NCBI GenBank assembly: GCA_027946555.1
Contig: JAPEVC010000055.1
Span: forward strand, 62,001-126,000
Length of the DNA: 64,000 nucleotides
Direction of reading: 5' to 3'
Source of the DNA: Gnomoniopsis sp. IMI 355080
Taxonomy: Eukaryota; Ascomycota; Sordariomycetes; Diaporthales; Gnomoniaceae
Position numbers and translations under genes: made by a program. Position 1 is the stretch's first letter. Every line of letters starts with the position of its first letter. Shown here in pieces: positions 23,336 to 35,756 of the stretch. Below the pieces are notes generated by a model. That model was not told the DNA's origin. It searched no databases and saw nothing but the letters and a program-made list of their open reading frames with translations.

Positions 23336-24737
23336 TAAGCAGAAAGCACGGCTTCAGAACATGGACGCGAGAAGGCACAATAGCACGGCGTCTGGCAACA
23401 CGATACATCTGTTGACGTTGGTCCAGCTCGCGACCGATCACCCTGATAGCACGAGAGAGACACTACACGTGGGCGCCAGTGTCGATCGAACAGCCAAATC
23501 TCTGCCCTCCCTAGGCTACCAGGACCAAAAGTTACTATCACGATTCTCATTAGGAAATTCCTGCGCTGGCAAAAGTTTTCGAAAAGTTCTCGAGGAAGAG
23601 GAAAAAAATCTTTGCACCGGCAAACAAATTAGCGATAGCCGCCTCACTGTTCGTCTGATGACATGCATGGCAGCAAAACAAGCAAACAAGCATAAGATTT
23701 TTCTTTGGAAACCTACCGGTATTAGAAGCCGAGAATCAGCTCGGCCAATATTCCTGCAGCCAGGACCCTATGCGGCATGGGAAACTCCACAGTGGCGGTC
23801 ACCAGATCTCGCAGCTGGGCAGGATTGCCCCGGAAGGAAAGTTGCAGGTATTGGCATTCGCTTACCATGTAGTAATCGCTTAGTCTCGATGTGGACTGGT
23901 GCCTTCAAGCAAGAGGATGAGACGGTGTTTAGCCGAGTCTTTGCATTTGGCTGCCAAGTGACAGATAGAGTCTGTCGTGGTGTGGGCTAGCAGGGAAGAT
24001 CTCATAGTTGCACCCTGTGGTTTTACCCCGGATCGCCAGCTTGCGGAGTTACTACCCGGCGGGTTCCCCGCAATCTGCCCAGATACTCGGACTCGAGATG
24101 GCACGCTTCTCCACCTAGGACCACGCGGTATGCCACCCGGTCGCCAAGGGTATACTGGTATCCTACAATGTGTCTTCTCCGAACAGTCTTATCCCGAAAC
24201 GGACCTCATCTCCTCGAACATATGGCTATCGTTCATTCAGCAAATTCGGTCTTCCCATCTATGGATGCTGTCGTCGATAATTTCCCCTCAGAAGGGCCGA
24301 CTTTTCCACGTCCTCCAATGGAGTCTCCAGACGAGCCTTCAGAGGCGTCGTCCTACTCGTCCCGCTGTCTTCGGCAGAGCTTTGACCGGCTGCCGGTTGG
24401 TGGTGGTATTACTGAGACAAGGGCAAAGAATATGGTGCCCCTCACGGACCATGCTACTGGAAGGTGACGATCCTACCTTCTTCCCGCTTGCGAACCTGGA
24501 CTTGCTTGTGGGGTTCCTGTGAAATGGAGCAGCCTTCTTTTCATTTCTGTGAACGGATGACGCGGACGGTGCGAGTCACCGCGAGCTAAGGGGATGATGG
24601 TATTGTTGTAGCCGATCGAGAACAATTTAAATTAGCGATCCTCCCCAAAGACCTCAACCCTCTGTGATCTACTTTGCAGGAACTGCAGACCCCAACTCCC
24701 ACTTCTGGCGCGCCATCTTGTGTGAACGTCTCCCACC
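23336..24737. other. Intergenic, no convincing gene
   Basis: Holds overlapping plus-strand ORFs at 23977-24522 and 24168-24467. The second has some coding-like Pro/Ser/Glu composition but no family, intron or leader evidence, so neither is called. The end is the promoter of the beta-glucosidase. Confidence 0.45.
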
Positions 24738-27408
24738 ATGACAGGTTCCCTACGCTTGGGCCTCCTGGGGCTCCTTGCCAGCCAGGTCCTCGCCCAAACG
24801 TCAGACGTAATTACGGAAGACTCATATTTCTATGGCCAGTCACCGCCTAGCTACCCAAGCCCCAATGCCACTGGCACTGGGGCATGGGCGGACGCATACG
24901 TCAAGGCGAGGGCGCTGGTGAGCGAGCTGACCCTGGACGAGAAGGTGCGTAAAGATCTCTTCCTGTGTCCAATTTCTGCTGCACAAGAAGCGGACAATAG
25001 CTGGGAGACGATAAAACACAGTGGTGAGGCAGTTTCGCTGACAATTATCAGGTAAACTTGACTGGTGGTGTCTCTACTACAGCCAACGGCTGCTCCGGGT
25101 CGATCCTGCCCATTGAACGCGTCGGCTTCCCTGGACTTTGCCTCTCCGATGCGGGCAATGGCTTGCGTTCCACAGACTTCGTGTCATCCTGGGCCTCGGC
25201 GTGGTCCGTGGGGGCGTCCTTCAACCGCGATCTTGCCCACCAGAGGGCTGTTGGGATGGCGGGAGAGTTCCGGAAGAAAGGGAGCAACATCGCCCTGGGT
25301 CCTGTGGTAGGGCCGGTTGGCCGCATATCTGTGGATGGACGGCGCTGGGAAGGCTTCGCCGTTGACCCTTATTTAAGTGGGCAATTGGCATATGAGACGG
25401 TATCGGGGGTTCAAAGCCAGGGCGTCATCACCAGTGTCAAGGTACGTTTCGACGGCGTCAAACGCCGTTGAGGTTGGGTCACCGTAGCTAACGTACTGTG
25501 ACAGCATTATATTGGAAATGAGCAAGAGACCTTGCGCAATCCAGATGGAAACGTCTCCGCGATTTCGTCCAATATCGATGACAAGACTTTACATGAGCTA
25601 TATCTTTGGTACGTGCATATCCTCCCCTCAGCACACCCTCCCAGCTCCTTTACTTAGTGATCGCCCAGGCCCTTCCAAGACGCTCTCCACGCCGGAACTG
25701 GGAACATCATGTGCAGCTACAATCGCATCAACAACTCCTACGCTTGCGGCAACAGTTACACGCTGAATCACATCCTCAAGACCGAGCTCGGATTCCAGGG
25801 CTTCGTCGTATCGGTAAGCACCTCATTTCCCTTCCGTCTGTGCTCACACCATTCCCACCTTCCTTTACTTATCATCCCCCCCTACAGGACTGGGAAGCCC
25901 AACACTCAGGTGTGTCAACTGCACTCGCTGGCCTGGACATGGTGATGCCTCTAGGATCAGAATACTGGGGCACACAGTTGGCGCTTGCTGTGACAAATGG
26001 CTCGGTCAGCGTTGCGCGGCTGGATGATATGGCCACGCGTATTTTGGCGGCTTGGTACCAGATGGGACAAGATTCAGACGACTTTGCGACCCCGGGCCAC
26101 GGCATAGCTTATGATATATCTGCACCACACGAAAGGGTCGTGGGATGGAACTCGAGCTTCAAAGACGTCCTCTACCAAGGCGCGCTAGAGGGCCATGTCC
26201 TTGTCAAGAACAGCAATAACGCGCTGCCATTGAAATCTCCTGAGCTCATTTCTGTCTTTGGCTATTCTGCCAAAACCCCCGACAGCTTCGGCAAAAACAA
26301 TGCCGGTTGGAATGGGGGCGTATACCCTCTCGGCGCCAACGACACGTTTGAAATCGATGTTCCCTTTGGACTCGGTACTCTCGACACCGGCTCGGGCATC
26401 GCCGTCAACGGCACCATTGTCTCCGGCGGCGGATCCGGCGCCAACGAGCCTGCCTACATTTCTTCGCCCTTCTCTGCGCTCACCGCCCGCGCACAAGAAG
26501 ACGGAACAGGGCTCTACTGGGACTTTGAATCCACCAACCCGTTAATCGATCCCAACTCAGACGCGTGCATTGTCGATGTCAATGCCTTTGCCAGCGAGGG
26601 CTGGGACAGGCCCGACCTTCACGACGACTTCACGGACAGCATCATCCTCAACGTCGCCGCAAACTGCAGTAATACGATCGTCATCTTCCAAAACGCCGCC
26701 ACACGCTTGGTGGACACCTTCATCGACCACCCTAACGTGACGGCTTTGATCTTTGCGCACGTTCCTGGCCAGGACTCGGGCAAGGCGCTCGTGAGTCTGT
26801 TGTACGGCGACGAGAACTTTAGCGGCAAGCTCCCGTATAGCGTGCCCAAGAATGAGAGCGCTTATGATGGGCTGGACAAGCCGGCGCTGCCCGAAGGAGA
26901 GTTCTTGCTATTTCCACAGTCGAACTTTACCGAAGGCGTGTATATCGACTACCGGGCGTTTGATGCGAAGAATTACACGCCGCGCTACGAGTTTGGCTTC
27001 GGACTTAGCTATACCACCTTCGACTTCTCGGGGCTGAGCGTGGCCAAGGGCAATGCAAGCACATCCGAGTATCCTGTGGGTCCGATCGTGGAGGGCGGAC
27101 AGACGGATCTGTGGGACGTTGTGGCTACCGTCACCGCGACGGTGTCGAACACGGGCAGTGTTTCGGGCGCGGAGGTTGCGCAGCTGTACGTTGGTATTCC
27201 TGGCGGTCCAGTGCGGCAGCTGAGGGGGTTCGAGAAGCCAGTGCTGGCAGCAGGTGAGAGCACAACGGTGAGCTTTGGACTGACGAGGAGGGATCTGAGC
27301 ACATGGGATGTAGTGGCGCAGAAATGGCAGTTGCAGAGTGGGAGTTATGGGCTGTGGGTTGGCAGCAGTAGTAGGAATCTGCCACTCAGCAGCACATTGA
27401 CAATTTGA
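24738..27408 (+). CDS. Secreted beta-glucosidase, glycoside hydrolase family 3
   Basis: Hydrolyses terminal beta-glucosyl residues (cellobiose, plant glycosides); extracellular. Five exons, 24738-24944, 25052-25441, 25505-25608, 25669-25813 and 25888-27408, all in phase, give 788 aa. Signal peptide 1-19, cleaved after VLA. The GH3 N-terminal barrel contains NGLRSTDFVSSWAS, GPVVGPVGR, KHYIGNEQE (rebuilt by a splice) and GFVVSDWEAQHSG, whose D283 is the catalytic nucleophile. The second alpha/beta domain follows, then a fibronectin III-like C-terminus beginning after YTPRYEFGFGLSYTTF. Many N-glycosylation sequons. Similar to Aspergillus BglA/Trichoderma Bgl1-type enzymes in layout. Substrate preference cannot be read from the sequence. 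Confidence 0.93.
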
Positions 27409-28251
27409 GGGATGAAGGATTGAGGGAGAGCATGGGCATAGTGCCCGAGTGTATATTTGTTAAACTACCAGTAGGGCAGTAATATGATCCAATATGGATA
27501 GGAGAACCGGCGTGCAAGTAAGGCCTGTAACCCTTAGTGTCTCCAATTAAAAAGCATGCATTCAGGCCATTCGTCCAAGCTGTCATCATCAGCTTTCAGT
27601 ATAGGAGCGCCTCTCCTTCCCTTGATGCTATACTCGCTCAGGACAGCAATAGCATCGAACTGAGGTCCTGGATACCTGCTTTGGCAGCCGATGAGCTGAT
27701 CTGGGCCCTGACTATTCAATCAAGAGTGGGACTGATCTGAGGGAAGAAGTCAGCGAGTCCCTCTCCTTGCGTGCTGTGTGTTTGTTATAGGAGGGAAGAG
27801 TAGGCTCAGAAATGCAATTGGTCTCAACATAATTTGTTCTGCCCCGTCTTGAAACATATTTTTTTGTGCAGGAATCATCATATACTCTCTAGAAGGGAAA
27901 TGAAGGGAAATGTGACTGTGTGATGGCTTACCTTGTACCAGGTGATCTGGGAGCATGAGGATAATCCAAAGGCATCCATGGCACACCTACCTTAGATAGG
28001 TAGATGTTGTGAGGAGACGGAGGAGTTGATGCTGAGTTTTGCGAAGATGGAGCATGGGTTTTGTCCTGACCCACTATTGGGCGTACAGCACTTGCTCTGC
28101 AGGGAAGCCCCTGCCAGATGGCTGTTGGAGGTGCCGAGGCTGGGATGAGTAGATGACGACCTCCTTTAGCTTATACTCTGGCACCATTCAATCCCCAACC
28201 TCCAAAAGGACCTCATTGTCCACCAAGTCACTGGCTTCTCCAGCCTTTACT
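27409..28251. other. Intergenic, no gene seen
   Basis: 3' flank of the beta-glucosidase and promoter of the thioesterase. A TAGGTA-type palindrome lies at 27985-28006. Confidence 0.45.
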
Positions 28252-29287
28252 ATGGTGCTGTCCAAGAAGCTGCTGACCCTTGGGTCTCTTGCCACCTTCG
28301 CCGTGGCATTGCCTGGCTCACAAAAGCCACTAGGTGGAAATGATGACGATGATACCCCGTTGCCCTTGATCATCTGGCATGGTGAGCATCTTTCTCTTTT
28401 TTCCCCCATCTGTTCTTGTTCTTCTAACCATCCTGACTACCACAGGTCTTGGTGACTCGTACGGAAACGAAGGCATCCAGTCCGTTGCCGCCCTCGCCGA
28501 AGCCGTCCACCCGGGCACTCTCGTCCATGTCGTGTCCCAGGGGGCCGATCCGAACGCCGACCAGCGCGCCACCTTCTGGGGCGATGTCAACGCCCAGATC
28601 GACAAGCTTTGTGAGGAAATTGCCTCGAATCCCATCATTAGCACCGCCCCTGCCGTCGACGCCCTCGGCTTCAGCCAGGGTGGCCAGTTCCTCCGCGGCT
28701 GGGTCGAGCGGTGTGATGGCCCTCCTGTGAGATCCCTCGTGACTTTTGGGTCGCAGCACAACGGCATCAGCGAGTTTCAGGACTGCGCACCAACAAATTG
28801 GCTGTGCAAAGGAGCCATGGCGCTTCTTAGAGGGAACGTCTGGAGCAATTATGTGCAGACCAACCTAGTGCCTGCGCAGTACTATCGCCCTCCGACGGAC
28901 TACGACCAATACATTGAGAACTCGAATTTCCTGGCCGACATCAACAATGAGAGGAAAGAGAAGAGCCTTGAATACAAGAAGAGATTGGCGACTTTGAAGC
29001 ACTTTGTCATGTACATGTTTGAAGACGATAAGACGGTCATCCCCAAAGAATCCGCCTGGTTCGCCGAGGTCAATGGAACGGATGTCACGCCTCTACGTTC
29101 CCGCCAGATTTACAACGAGGACTGGCTTGGCCTCAAAGAGCTGGATCGCAAGGGCGGCTTGGCGTTCCGTACGGCTCCCGGTGAGCACATGCGGTTGGAT
29201 GAGCAGCTGCTCAATGATACTTTCCGCGAGTGGTACGGCCCCCTGAAGAAATATCCTACCCAGGATGTCCTGGTGGATGAGCTCTAA
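28252..29287 (+). CDS. PPT1: Palmitoyl-protein thioesterase
   Basis: Removes palmitate from S-acylated proteins; lysosomal/vacuolar or secreted alpha/beta hydrolase. Two exons, 28252-28381 and 28446-29287, give 323 aa. Signal peptide about 1-20. The splice rebuilds IIWHGLGDS, the oxyanion-loop motif of the family. Nucleophile S120 lies in GFSQGGQF; the block VTFGSQHNGISEFQDC matches the GGQHQG element of PPT1; an Asp in DDKTVIPKESAWF and H291 in GEHMRLDEQ complete the triad. An upstream in-frame ATG (28153) would put 33 polar residues before the signal peptide, so 28252 is chosen. The next gene converges from the right with 189 bases between. Confidence 0.92.
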
Positions 29288-29476
29288 GCCTTGGGGCTTT
29301 TTATGGATTATCTGGCGTTTTTTAATACTGGACTGATTATATGGGCTTGGGGCTTGGACCGGCGTTGAAACTTGCTCTTGATACGGACACAGGCAAATTA
29401 TCATTTGAGATTGCAAAGTCATTCTTGCCTTTGAAGAAATACCCCAGTCCCCTGTGCCCCTCATTCACAGGTCTAT

Positions 29477-30220
29477 CTATTCGATGTGAAGAACGCCCCA
29501 ACGGTCCACGTGCGCCCTTTCGCTCACATGCAAGAAGATTGGCTTATCGGCCGATACCTTGATATCCACGCCGCCTTCTGACCGGTGTATTTCTTCCATC
29601 TCCTTTCTGAACTTGGACTTGTCCTTGCCATCCCGGATGCGCATCTTTTCAAGTAGTACATAGCTCGAGTAAAATACCGAGTTTGTATTCCCGCTCATGA
29701 CGCCCTTCTTTCCCAGGAACGTCGCCAGCTTTCCCGGGGCCGGGGCTTTGCCATCCGGCGCGGCGGCAAATTTGCCCAGTGCGCGGCAAAAGGCGGCTTG
29801 GGTCATGCCAGGCTTCTTGAGAATTGCGCGGATCTGCGTGCGTAGCGAATTACAGGTCTCATAGACCTCGACTGTTCCTTCTTGTTCGCCAGGCAGAGAG
29901 ATGCCGCTGACGTCAAGGAGGCCCTCGGCAGACTCCTTGTCTGATTTCTTGCCGGATGTTTTGGCATCTTTGGCGGTGGTGTTGACCTTGCGCTTCTTTG
30001 GTGGTGGGTTGTGGTCCTCTCCGTCCTGCGCGGTGTCGTCTGCCGGTCGCTTTGCTTTTCCAGCCTTTGCCTTCCCCTTGCCCTCAACCGCTGGCTTGAC
30101 CGGCCGGGCATTCTGCGACTTTGGTGCGAGAGGCTGGGGGGCCGGGACCATGGTGATAGCTAGCTCGGTCCCAAATGCTGTTGCTATGCGCCTATCGGTC
30201 TCTGACCAGGGAGTCGTCAT
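29477..30220 (-). CDS. DUF7726 protein, probably nuclear
   Basis: Intronless, 247 aa. The first ~100 residues are basic and low complexity, with a clear nuclear-localisation-like cluster PPPKKRKV. The conserved part (about 115-235) begins VYETCNSLRTQIRAILKKPGMTQAAFCRALG and resembles the DUF7726 domain of Pezizomycotina. The segment MTQAAFCRALG reads like the recognition region of a helix-turn-helix of the phage-repressor/XRE kind, suggesting DNA binding (inference). Function unknown. The start is the first ATG of the frame. Confidence 0.75.
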   Translation of the reverse strand: MTTPWSETDRRIATAFGTELAITMVPAPQPLAPKSQNARPVKPAVEGKGKAKAGKAKRPADDTAQDGEDHNPPPKKRKVNTTAKDAKTSGKKSDKESAEGLLDVSGISLPGEQEGTVEVYETCNSLRTQIRAILKKPGMTQAAFCRALGKFAAAPDGKAPAPGKLATFLGKKGVMSGNTNSVFYSSYVLLEKMRIRDGKDKSKFRKEMEEIHRSEGGVDIKVSADKPIFLHVSERAHVDRWGVLHIE

Positions 30221-30766
30221 TGCAGAGATGTGTTTGGACTGTACGCTGCTTCACTCTTGTGTGTATTCGAGAATAATGTTTCAGGACTAGCGTCGAAATA
30301 TAGCTCTGTAGCTGAATAAGGTGAGAACGGATATGGTGTAGGATCCAGCAAAGTATCAAGTATGTTCTATGGTATCAGGGAAAGAGACGCGTCCGCGTTT
30401 GGACAGTTTGTTTACTTCGACTAGGCCCCCTTGCCAGTGTGTGAGGAGGACCCCTGCATGGGCGACGGCCCCATATTCCGTATAAGTACTTAGATACCCT
30501 AGTACGTTCTTACCTCTTGTGCGACGATCACGATGACAACACATACCTCTTGAGAAACTCAAGCTGTTGATGTTTGCTAACCCATTGATGCTTATTGACC
30601 ACCTGCCTAGGTAGGTAATGGATTCACAGCACGTGACTGTTCAGGCAGCAAGATCATGATCACCTAGCTGAAGTTGTAGCCAACAAGGATGTTCTCCCCA
30701 CTTTGCAATAACCGACGAAGCTTATGTTGAAACATCTAGTAGAGAATAGAAAGAGAGAGAGAAAAG
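30221..30766. other. Divergent promoter region
   Basis: Separates the DUF7726 gene (minus) from the DUF1993 gene (plus). Contains one TAGGTA-type palindrome at 30602-30618. No gene seen. Confidence 0.45.
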
Positions 30767-31410
30767 ATGTCGATATCACTCTATGATTCGACCGTCAAGA
30801 CCTTCGACCGGCAGTTGCGCAACCTTTCGGCCATTCTTACCAAGGCCCAGCAATGGTGCGACGACAATGGCAAGCCCCATTCGGAGCTTCTCGAGGCACG
30901 CCTTGCCCCGGACATGTTCCCCTTGCCATACCAGGTTCGCAACTGTACCAACCAGGCTCGGAATGGAACGCTGCTAAGTAACGGTACGTGGTCCTGGATG
31001 GTGTCCAGCGCACGGCCCGACGATGAGCACACATTTGAAGGCTTGCAGGCCCGCATCCAGAGGACAGTCGAGTGGCTTGAGGGTATACGCGAGCAAGACA
31101 TTGAAGGTGGGGACAAGATGCCCGTCGAAGTCACGTACTCAGGTGAGTTTCACATCCCGGAAGCTATAATGTCTTTGGCTTTGCCCAAGGCGTCCGGGCT
31201 TTTCTGGGCTTTCTATCAGTGCCGCTGACATGTGCTTATTATTAAGGTGGTATGGTCGCCAAGTTCGACTCGGGCCACAAAATGCTCATGCAGCTTGTTT
31301 TCCCGCAGTTCTGGTTCCATGAAACGACAGCATATGCTATTTGCAGAATGAAGGGTGTTCCCCTAGGCAAGGCGGATTTCTTAATGGGAAGCGGTACCTT
31401 GGCCTGGTAA
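30767..31410 (+). CDS. DUF1993 family protein
   Basis: Two exons, 30767-31142 and 31247-31410, 179 aa, the standard length of the family. It opens with SISLYDSTVKTFDRQLRNLSAIL, has LLEARLAPDMFPLPYQV, then a helix TFEGLQARIQRTVEWL, and after the splice ends with FPQFWFHETTAYAICRMKGVPLGKADFL. These are the hallmark blocks of DUF1993, which adopts a DinB-like four-helix bundle. The conserved His in FWFHETTAYA may bind metal (inference). Role unknown. The stretch NCTNQARNGTLLSNGTWSW in the middle is longer and odder than in relatives and could hide a small gene-model error. The final splice joins GTGAGT to TATTAAG. Confidence 0.87.
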
Positions 31411-32192
31411 TACTGTCCGTGAGTCTTTGTTATGTAGCTTTTGGGGCTTTCCTGTCAACTCCGTCGTCACGGTCTTGGAGGTAGTACGCGCGCACTCTAG
31501 ACTAGATAGGCTTTCTTGGCCAGTCACTCTCTCTAGGCTTTACAGCCAATTCGTTTGTTCATTGGTCGTTGTGATGAAGCACCGGGCCCAACAGTCACTG
31601 GTGTACCATACCGAACCATGTCTGCAAGCTTCTCTATCGTGATCTCATCTGAAAAACAACCAGATGCCTAACAGGTATTTATCTCTCTTGCGAGACCAGG
31701 GTGATCACGGACACATTGCCGCCCTGAAGCGCGCCCAACGCCATTGTGCACATTTCGCAGTGACTTCACTCAACCTCTGCCCTCGGACCAACCTCGTGAG
31801 ACGTATACACGTGCTGTCAGAACACATACATGGCTTCTACTTCATAAATCCCGACCAACAAGTACGAGTACACCTGGTTATGAGACGCCGTTATGTATAC
31901 CTACCTAAGTAGGTATGCGGCGCCACGAGCTCTAACCTCACACATACTCAGCGTAGCAAGAGCCGGCTAAAGCCTTCTCCGGGAATGATGTGCAGACAAT
32001 AAGCAGCACTACGGAGTAGGCGTCGGTGAATCACACGCTCAGTCTAGAAACTCAGAAGAACCAACGAGCCTGCAGTATTTCACCCGGCTCCTGCCATCGA
32101 GCCTCTCTTGTGGTTGAGCTCTGCACATATACTCTTGGCCCTCGAATTCTTCCACTTAAAGAGAAGGGCAGAGAATACAAAGAAATGGAATT

Positions 32193-32227
<35 letters not shown>

Positions 32228-33347
32228 ACCGGCCCGGTACTCGAGTAAAGCCAAGCTTGGACCTCACCGCTGAATGCACTCGCACAGGCGCCGAGCGGAA
32301 TGGATTGGATTATCCGACTCACGAGAACTTCCAGTCAATGTGACTGTGACGCAGAACGTCAACACCGAAGCCCTTTAAGTGCGTGGCAGCTGCGGCAAAT
32401 GATTTTGCGGCAGTACATAACTTCGGCCTCGGTCAGTGAAAAGGTTCAGCGGTGAAGGCGGATGTACTCCGTATATAGGTACCTTTCAAGGTTCTTAGCG
32501 AGCTCCCCAGGTCTACCTCATAATGTGTGGCATAGCTGGGACGATGCCGTCGGCCAGATAGGCGAGCCAGAGGGTTTTCAATTAAGCACTTGCTCAACTT
32601 ACCAGAAAACTCACATCTGAGCCGCCACGGCATATCCTAAAAGGGCATCGCCTGCATATTTACACTTTGTTAGACTCAATCCTCGAGACAGTCCACGGCA
32701 CGCAACTGACTCAGGTTGGGAGTGGCCAAACAACAGACCACTTGCCAATATTGCTTAAACCCTGAGGCTTACGCCACTTTGCATAAAACAGGTTCCCCAG
32801 ACTGTTTTCCCAATTCTGTTCAAGGTTGCAGACTGCGATGGCTCTATCACGTGAACTTTAATGACACTCATCCGATGAAGGGCTTGTGATTCTTTGTTCA
32901 TCCTATGAATAAGCCCCCTCGGGGACTACGATTCTTGCCCCAGGTACACTGTACGGCAGTCACGTACGAATGCCGGATCACCTCTCTCCCGGAATTGTTC
33001 TTACCCTATATCTTTTTTTTCTTCATCATCATTACGGGCAGTAGCATTGTATGAATAAGTCCAGTGTCGATCCTACAAGTCCGAGCATCGGATGCTTGCA
33101 CCTGGCTTAAGCCCTCGAAGCTACCTACTTTGTCTCCTCGCCCTGCCCTTTGATGGTCATTCCAGATTGAAGCTATTGTCTTTCCCATTTACACCCAACA
33201 CCGTATTCTCAAATCCCATATGCACTTAACAAGCCCCACTACCTCGTCACATTCCATGCCTCGAGCTGTTCTGACACCCTCTTGTTTTCTACTACGTGAG
33301 ATTGCTAGAGTCCGCACTCACCAGCCCACAGTCGCTTCCTTTCCAGC
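31411..33347. other. Intergenic with a poly(A) tract, no gene seen
   Basis: About 1.9 kb without supported coding sequence. Contains a TAGGTA palindrome (31896-31917) and a 28-base homopolymer A run at 32198-32225. No target-site duplication was found around the A run. Confidence 0.45.
32198..32225. repeat. Poly(A) homopolymer, 28 bases
   Basis: Uninterrupted run of A on plus after TTATTAT. Could be slippage or the tail of a decayed retroposon; no flanking duplication supports the latter. Confidence 0.9.
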
Positions 33348-35509
33348 ATGGTCACACTAAGCCAACCCGGTGATGGAGTCCCGAGGGCTGGTATGATCAC
33401 AGGTATCACAGTTTCCTTAGTATCTATTGCAATAATATCGTCCTTCATCAGTAAGTAAGCCTAGTCCTTGGAGCACAAGGCCTACTGGGGATCTCGGGAG
33501 GCTCCATAGGGGCTTTTTGATTTTTGCGTGCGAAGATTAACCAAATTGTGCCGAACAGCTCAGAAACACAACACTATCAAATCATGGCAGAGACTGCCTC
33601 TGGCCATGTGGCGTGAGTTCACTCACAACCCGTGCGTCTCATCGAACCTCGATCAAACGGGAGTCTAAGCTCTGCCTACAAAGCTGTGCTTGTCCTTCGT
33701 GGATCTGGCTCGGTGACGATCTTTTTTCGAACACTCTGCTGAATCATGACGAAACGGGTAGTTGTCATTGGAATCTATCTTGATTCCTTTTTATTTGTTT
33801 TCTCGACAGCAATCTTGAAATTCGGGATCGGCCTCAATACTCTGACGGTCTGCGACGGGGCCATATATTTATGTCTTGTTGCATATATTACATCTAAAGT
33901 GAGCCCGTCCTCCTGACAAACCTCTTCGAAACAATTCCACATACCAAAAAAGGGTTCAATAAGCTGACATATGTCGACCCACAGGTGGTTCGTCGCCAAC
34001 GTTAGTCTCGTCAATGTTCTATGTGTAACACGACTCGTCTAGCTTATTTACTTGTTCCTCGCCGAAAAAGCCGTGAGTAGTTCCCTCGTTGGCTTGGACC
34101 TATTGGATAAGAGTCATCTGAACTGACGTGAACTATATGCAGTACATCGTCCTCTCGGAAGGAGGCTTGAAACCTCGGTCCAAGTCCATCCTCTGGTGGT
34201 CCACGACGATTGTCATGCTAGGTAGTAGCTTCTCTCATTTGGTCCCCCATGCATGGCGTTGGGCTTACAAGCTGATAGGAGGATACTCGATTGTGATTGT
34301 TATGAATTTTGTCTAGTGAGTTACAAAACAAGTGCATCCAATACGTCAAGTAAGAGACGATGCTGAAACACATGAAAACTCAGCCGCATTTCGCGTCTCG
34401 ATGATGGAATATGTGTTATTGGAATGGAGAGGCGAGCGCTCTTGCCATTGATCACTTTTGATTTGGTGCTAAATGTACTGTTGACCAAATACATCATCAG
34501 ACGGCCCCTGTCATGTATGGTGAAAGACGTCTAACTAGGCTTTAGGTGTACCTTACCTTGCTATTTCTGATACCCATTTGCCGTATGTGCCGGCCATAGA
34601 CTGACTGATTACTCTACCTCATTGAAGTATGCTGATGGAATGTCACATAGGTCTATATTCTTTCCAAAACAAAGAACCAGGACGTCCTGCTACGGCACTC
34701 CACAAGATGGCTAAGAGGACCTTTGCTGGCACTCTTTGCAGTCTCACGAGTGCGATTGTGTGCGTCCGTCCAGCGCGGATACCCGACGAGTACCACTCAA
34801 CTGACAAGACCATAGTAATCTGTCTGTATTGACGGCTTTGAACGGGGAAGCAGGCTGGATTTGCCTCTTGTGTTGCAATAGCGATGGTAAGTTCCAACCC
34901 ATCTCCGTGAGCACTATTCATGCTAGGAAAGAAGTGGTCTTAGGTCGACCCGCCACCGTGGACTCTGATTTAGAAGTCGAGTAAAGATCTAACTCTTACT
35001 GTTTTCTGCTATCAGTTCTTTTCTCGGCCATCATGATTCATTGGGTTACTGCCAATGACCACGCCGGAAGCCACACACATTTTGGACCATGGAGACCTAA
35101 TTTGGGACCATTCAATTCCGGCAGTTCCAGGGCAAGCCCAGTACAAGTGGGCGGAGTCTGTGGGCCACAAGAGGAACACAAACACCCCTACTCTGCAAAT
35201 CGAAAGTTTTCCTGGCAAGGCAGGTGCAAGGAGATGGCGGACGACTATAACGACAGCGATTCGGGGCTGCGCCAACAGCACATGCTAAACAAAGCACGAC
35301 GGCCGAGGAGCTTGCAACTTGAACTCCATGATGTGCATTTGCTAGACATGGAGGCAGCCTCAAGAACGACCGGCAACCGAATCTTCAACCCTCAGGACAA
35401 TATATCGAGGCCTGAAGTAAAAGACAATGAGGACGAAACCAGGTCCGTGGAAAATCTCAGGCCGCTGCCCCTTGTCTTCAGAAGGACAGGTATGCCGCCT
35501 AGTGCATAA
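33348..35509 (+). CDS. Fungal multipass membrane protein (nine exons)
   Basis: Function unknown. Exons 33348-33450, 33559-33612, 33762-33898, 34043-34072, 34143-34315, 34384-34514, 34651-34759, 34816-34886 and 35016-35509 join in phase to 325 aa. Every junction has GT..AG ends and continues a recognisable fungal membrane-protein pattern: MWLVIGIYLDSFLFVF, CDGAIYLCLVAYITSK then LIYLFLAEKAYIVLSE, YRISRLDDGICVIGMERRALLPL, CLYSFQNKEPG, MAKRTFAGTLCSLTSAIVNL and ICLLCCNSDVLFSAIMIHWVT. Seven or eight hydrophobic segments precede a ~140-residue hydrophilic C-terminal tail, probably cytosolic. Exon 4 is only 30 bases. The layout is GPCR-like but no GPCR signature is visible. Only the last exon is a long ORF, so simple ORF calls miss this gene. 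The first two exons are less certain than the rest. Confidence 0.8.
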
Positions 35510-35756
35510 CATCAAATGCATAGTAAGCATGCAATTCACGTGGGTATAGGACTTTAAATATACAAACGCTGGTCAAAAACACGACGACCTCGTTTCTACC
35601 TGAATTGGCACCTCGGTATTCTTTTGTGTTACAGCCTGACGAAATGTGACGATGGACGGTTTCAGTGTCCAATACCAATACCCTACCTAATTCAATGTCA
35701 AAATATACTCGGACCTCGTCTTTGCGCGCTTCCACACTCCGTAGTCACCTTGACTG

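Noticed and set aside
22932..23990. 352-codon plus-strand ORF overlapping the Ctk2 gene
   Set aside because: Its first half is another frame of the Ctk2 last exon and the rest has no domain, so it is a shadow.
23977..24522. ORFs of 181 and 99 codons upstream of the beta-glucosidase
   Set aside because: Overlapping frames with no family, signal or splice evidence; at most weak coding character.
24738..31410. Secondary-metabolite or degradative gene cluster
   Set aside because: No polyketide, peptide or terpene synthase and no cluster regulator; the genes are unrelated in role.
32198..32225. Poly(A) run as the tail of a retroposon
   Set aside because: No target-site duplication and no recognisable element beside it.
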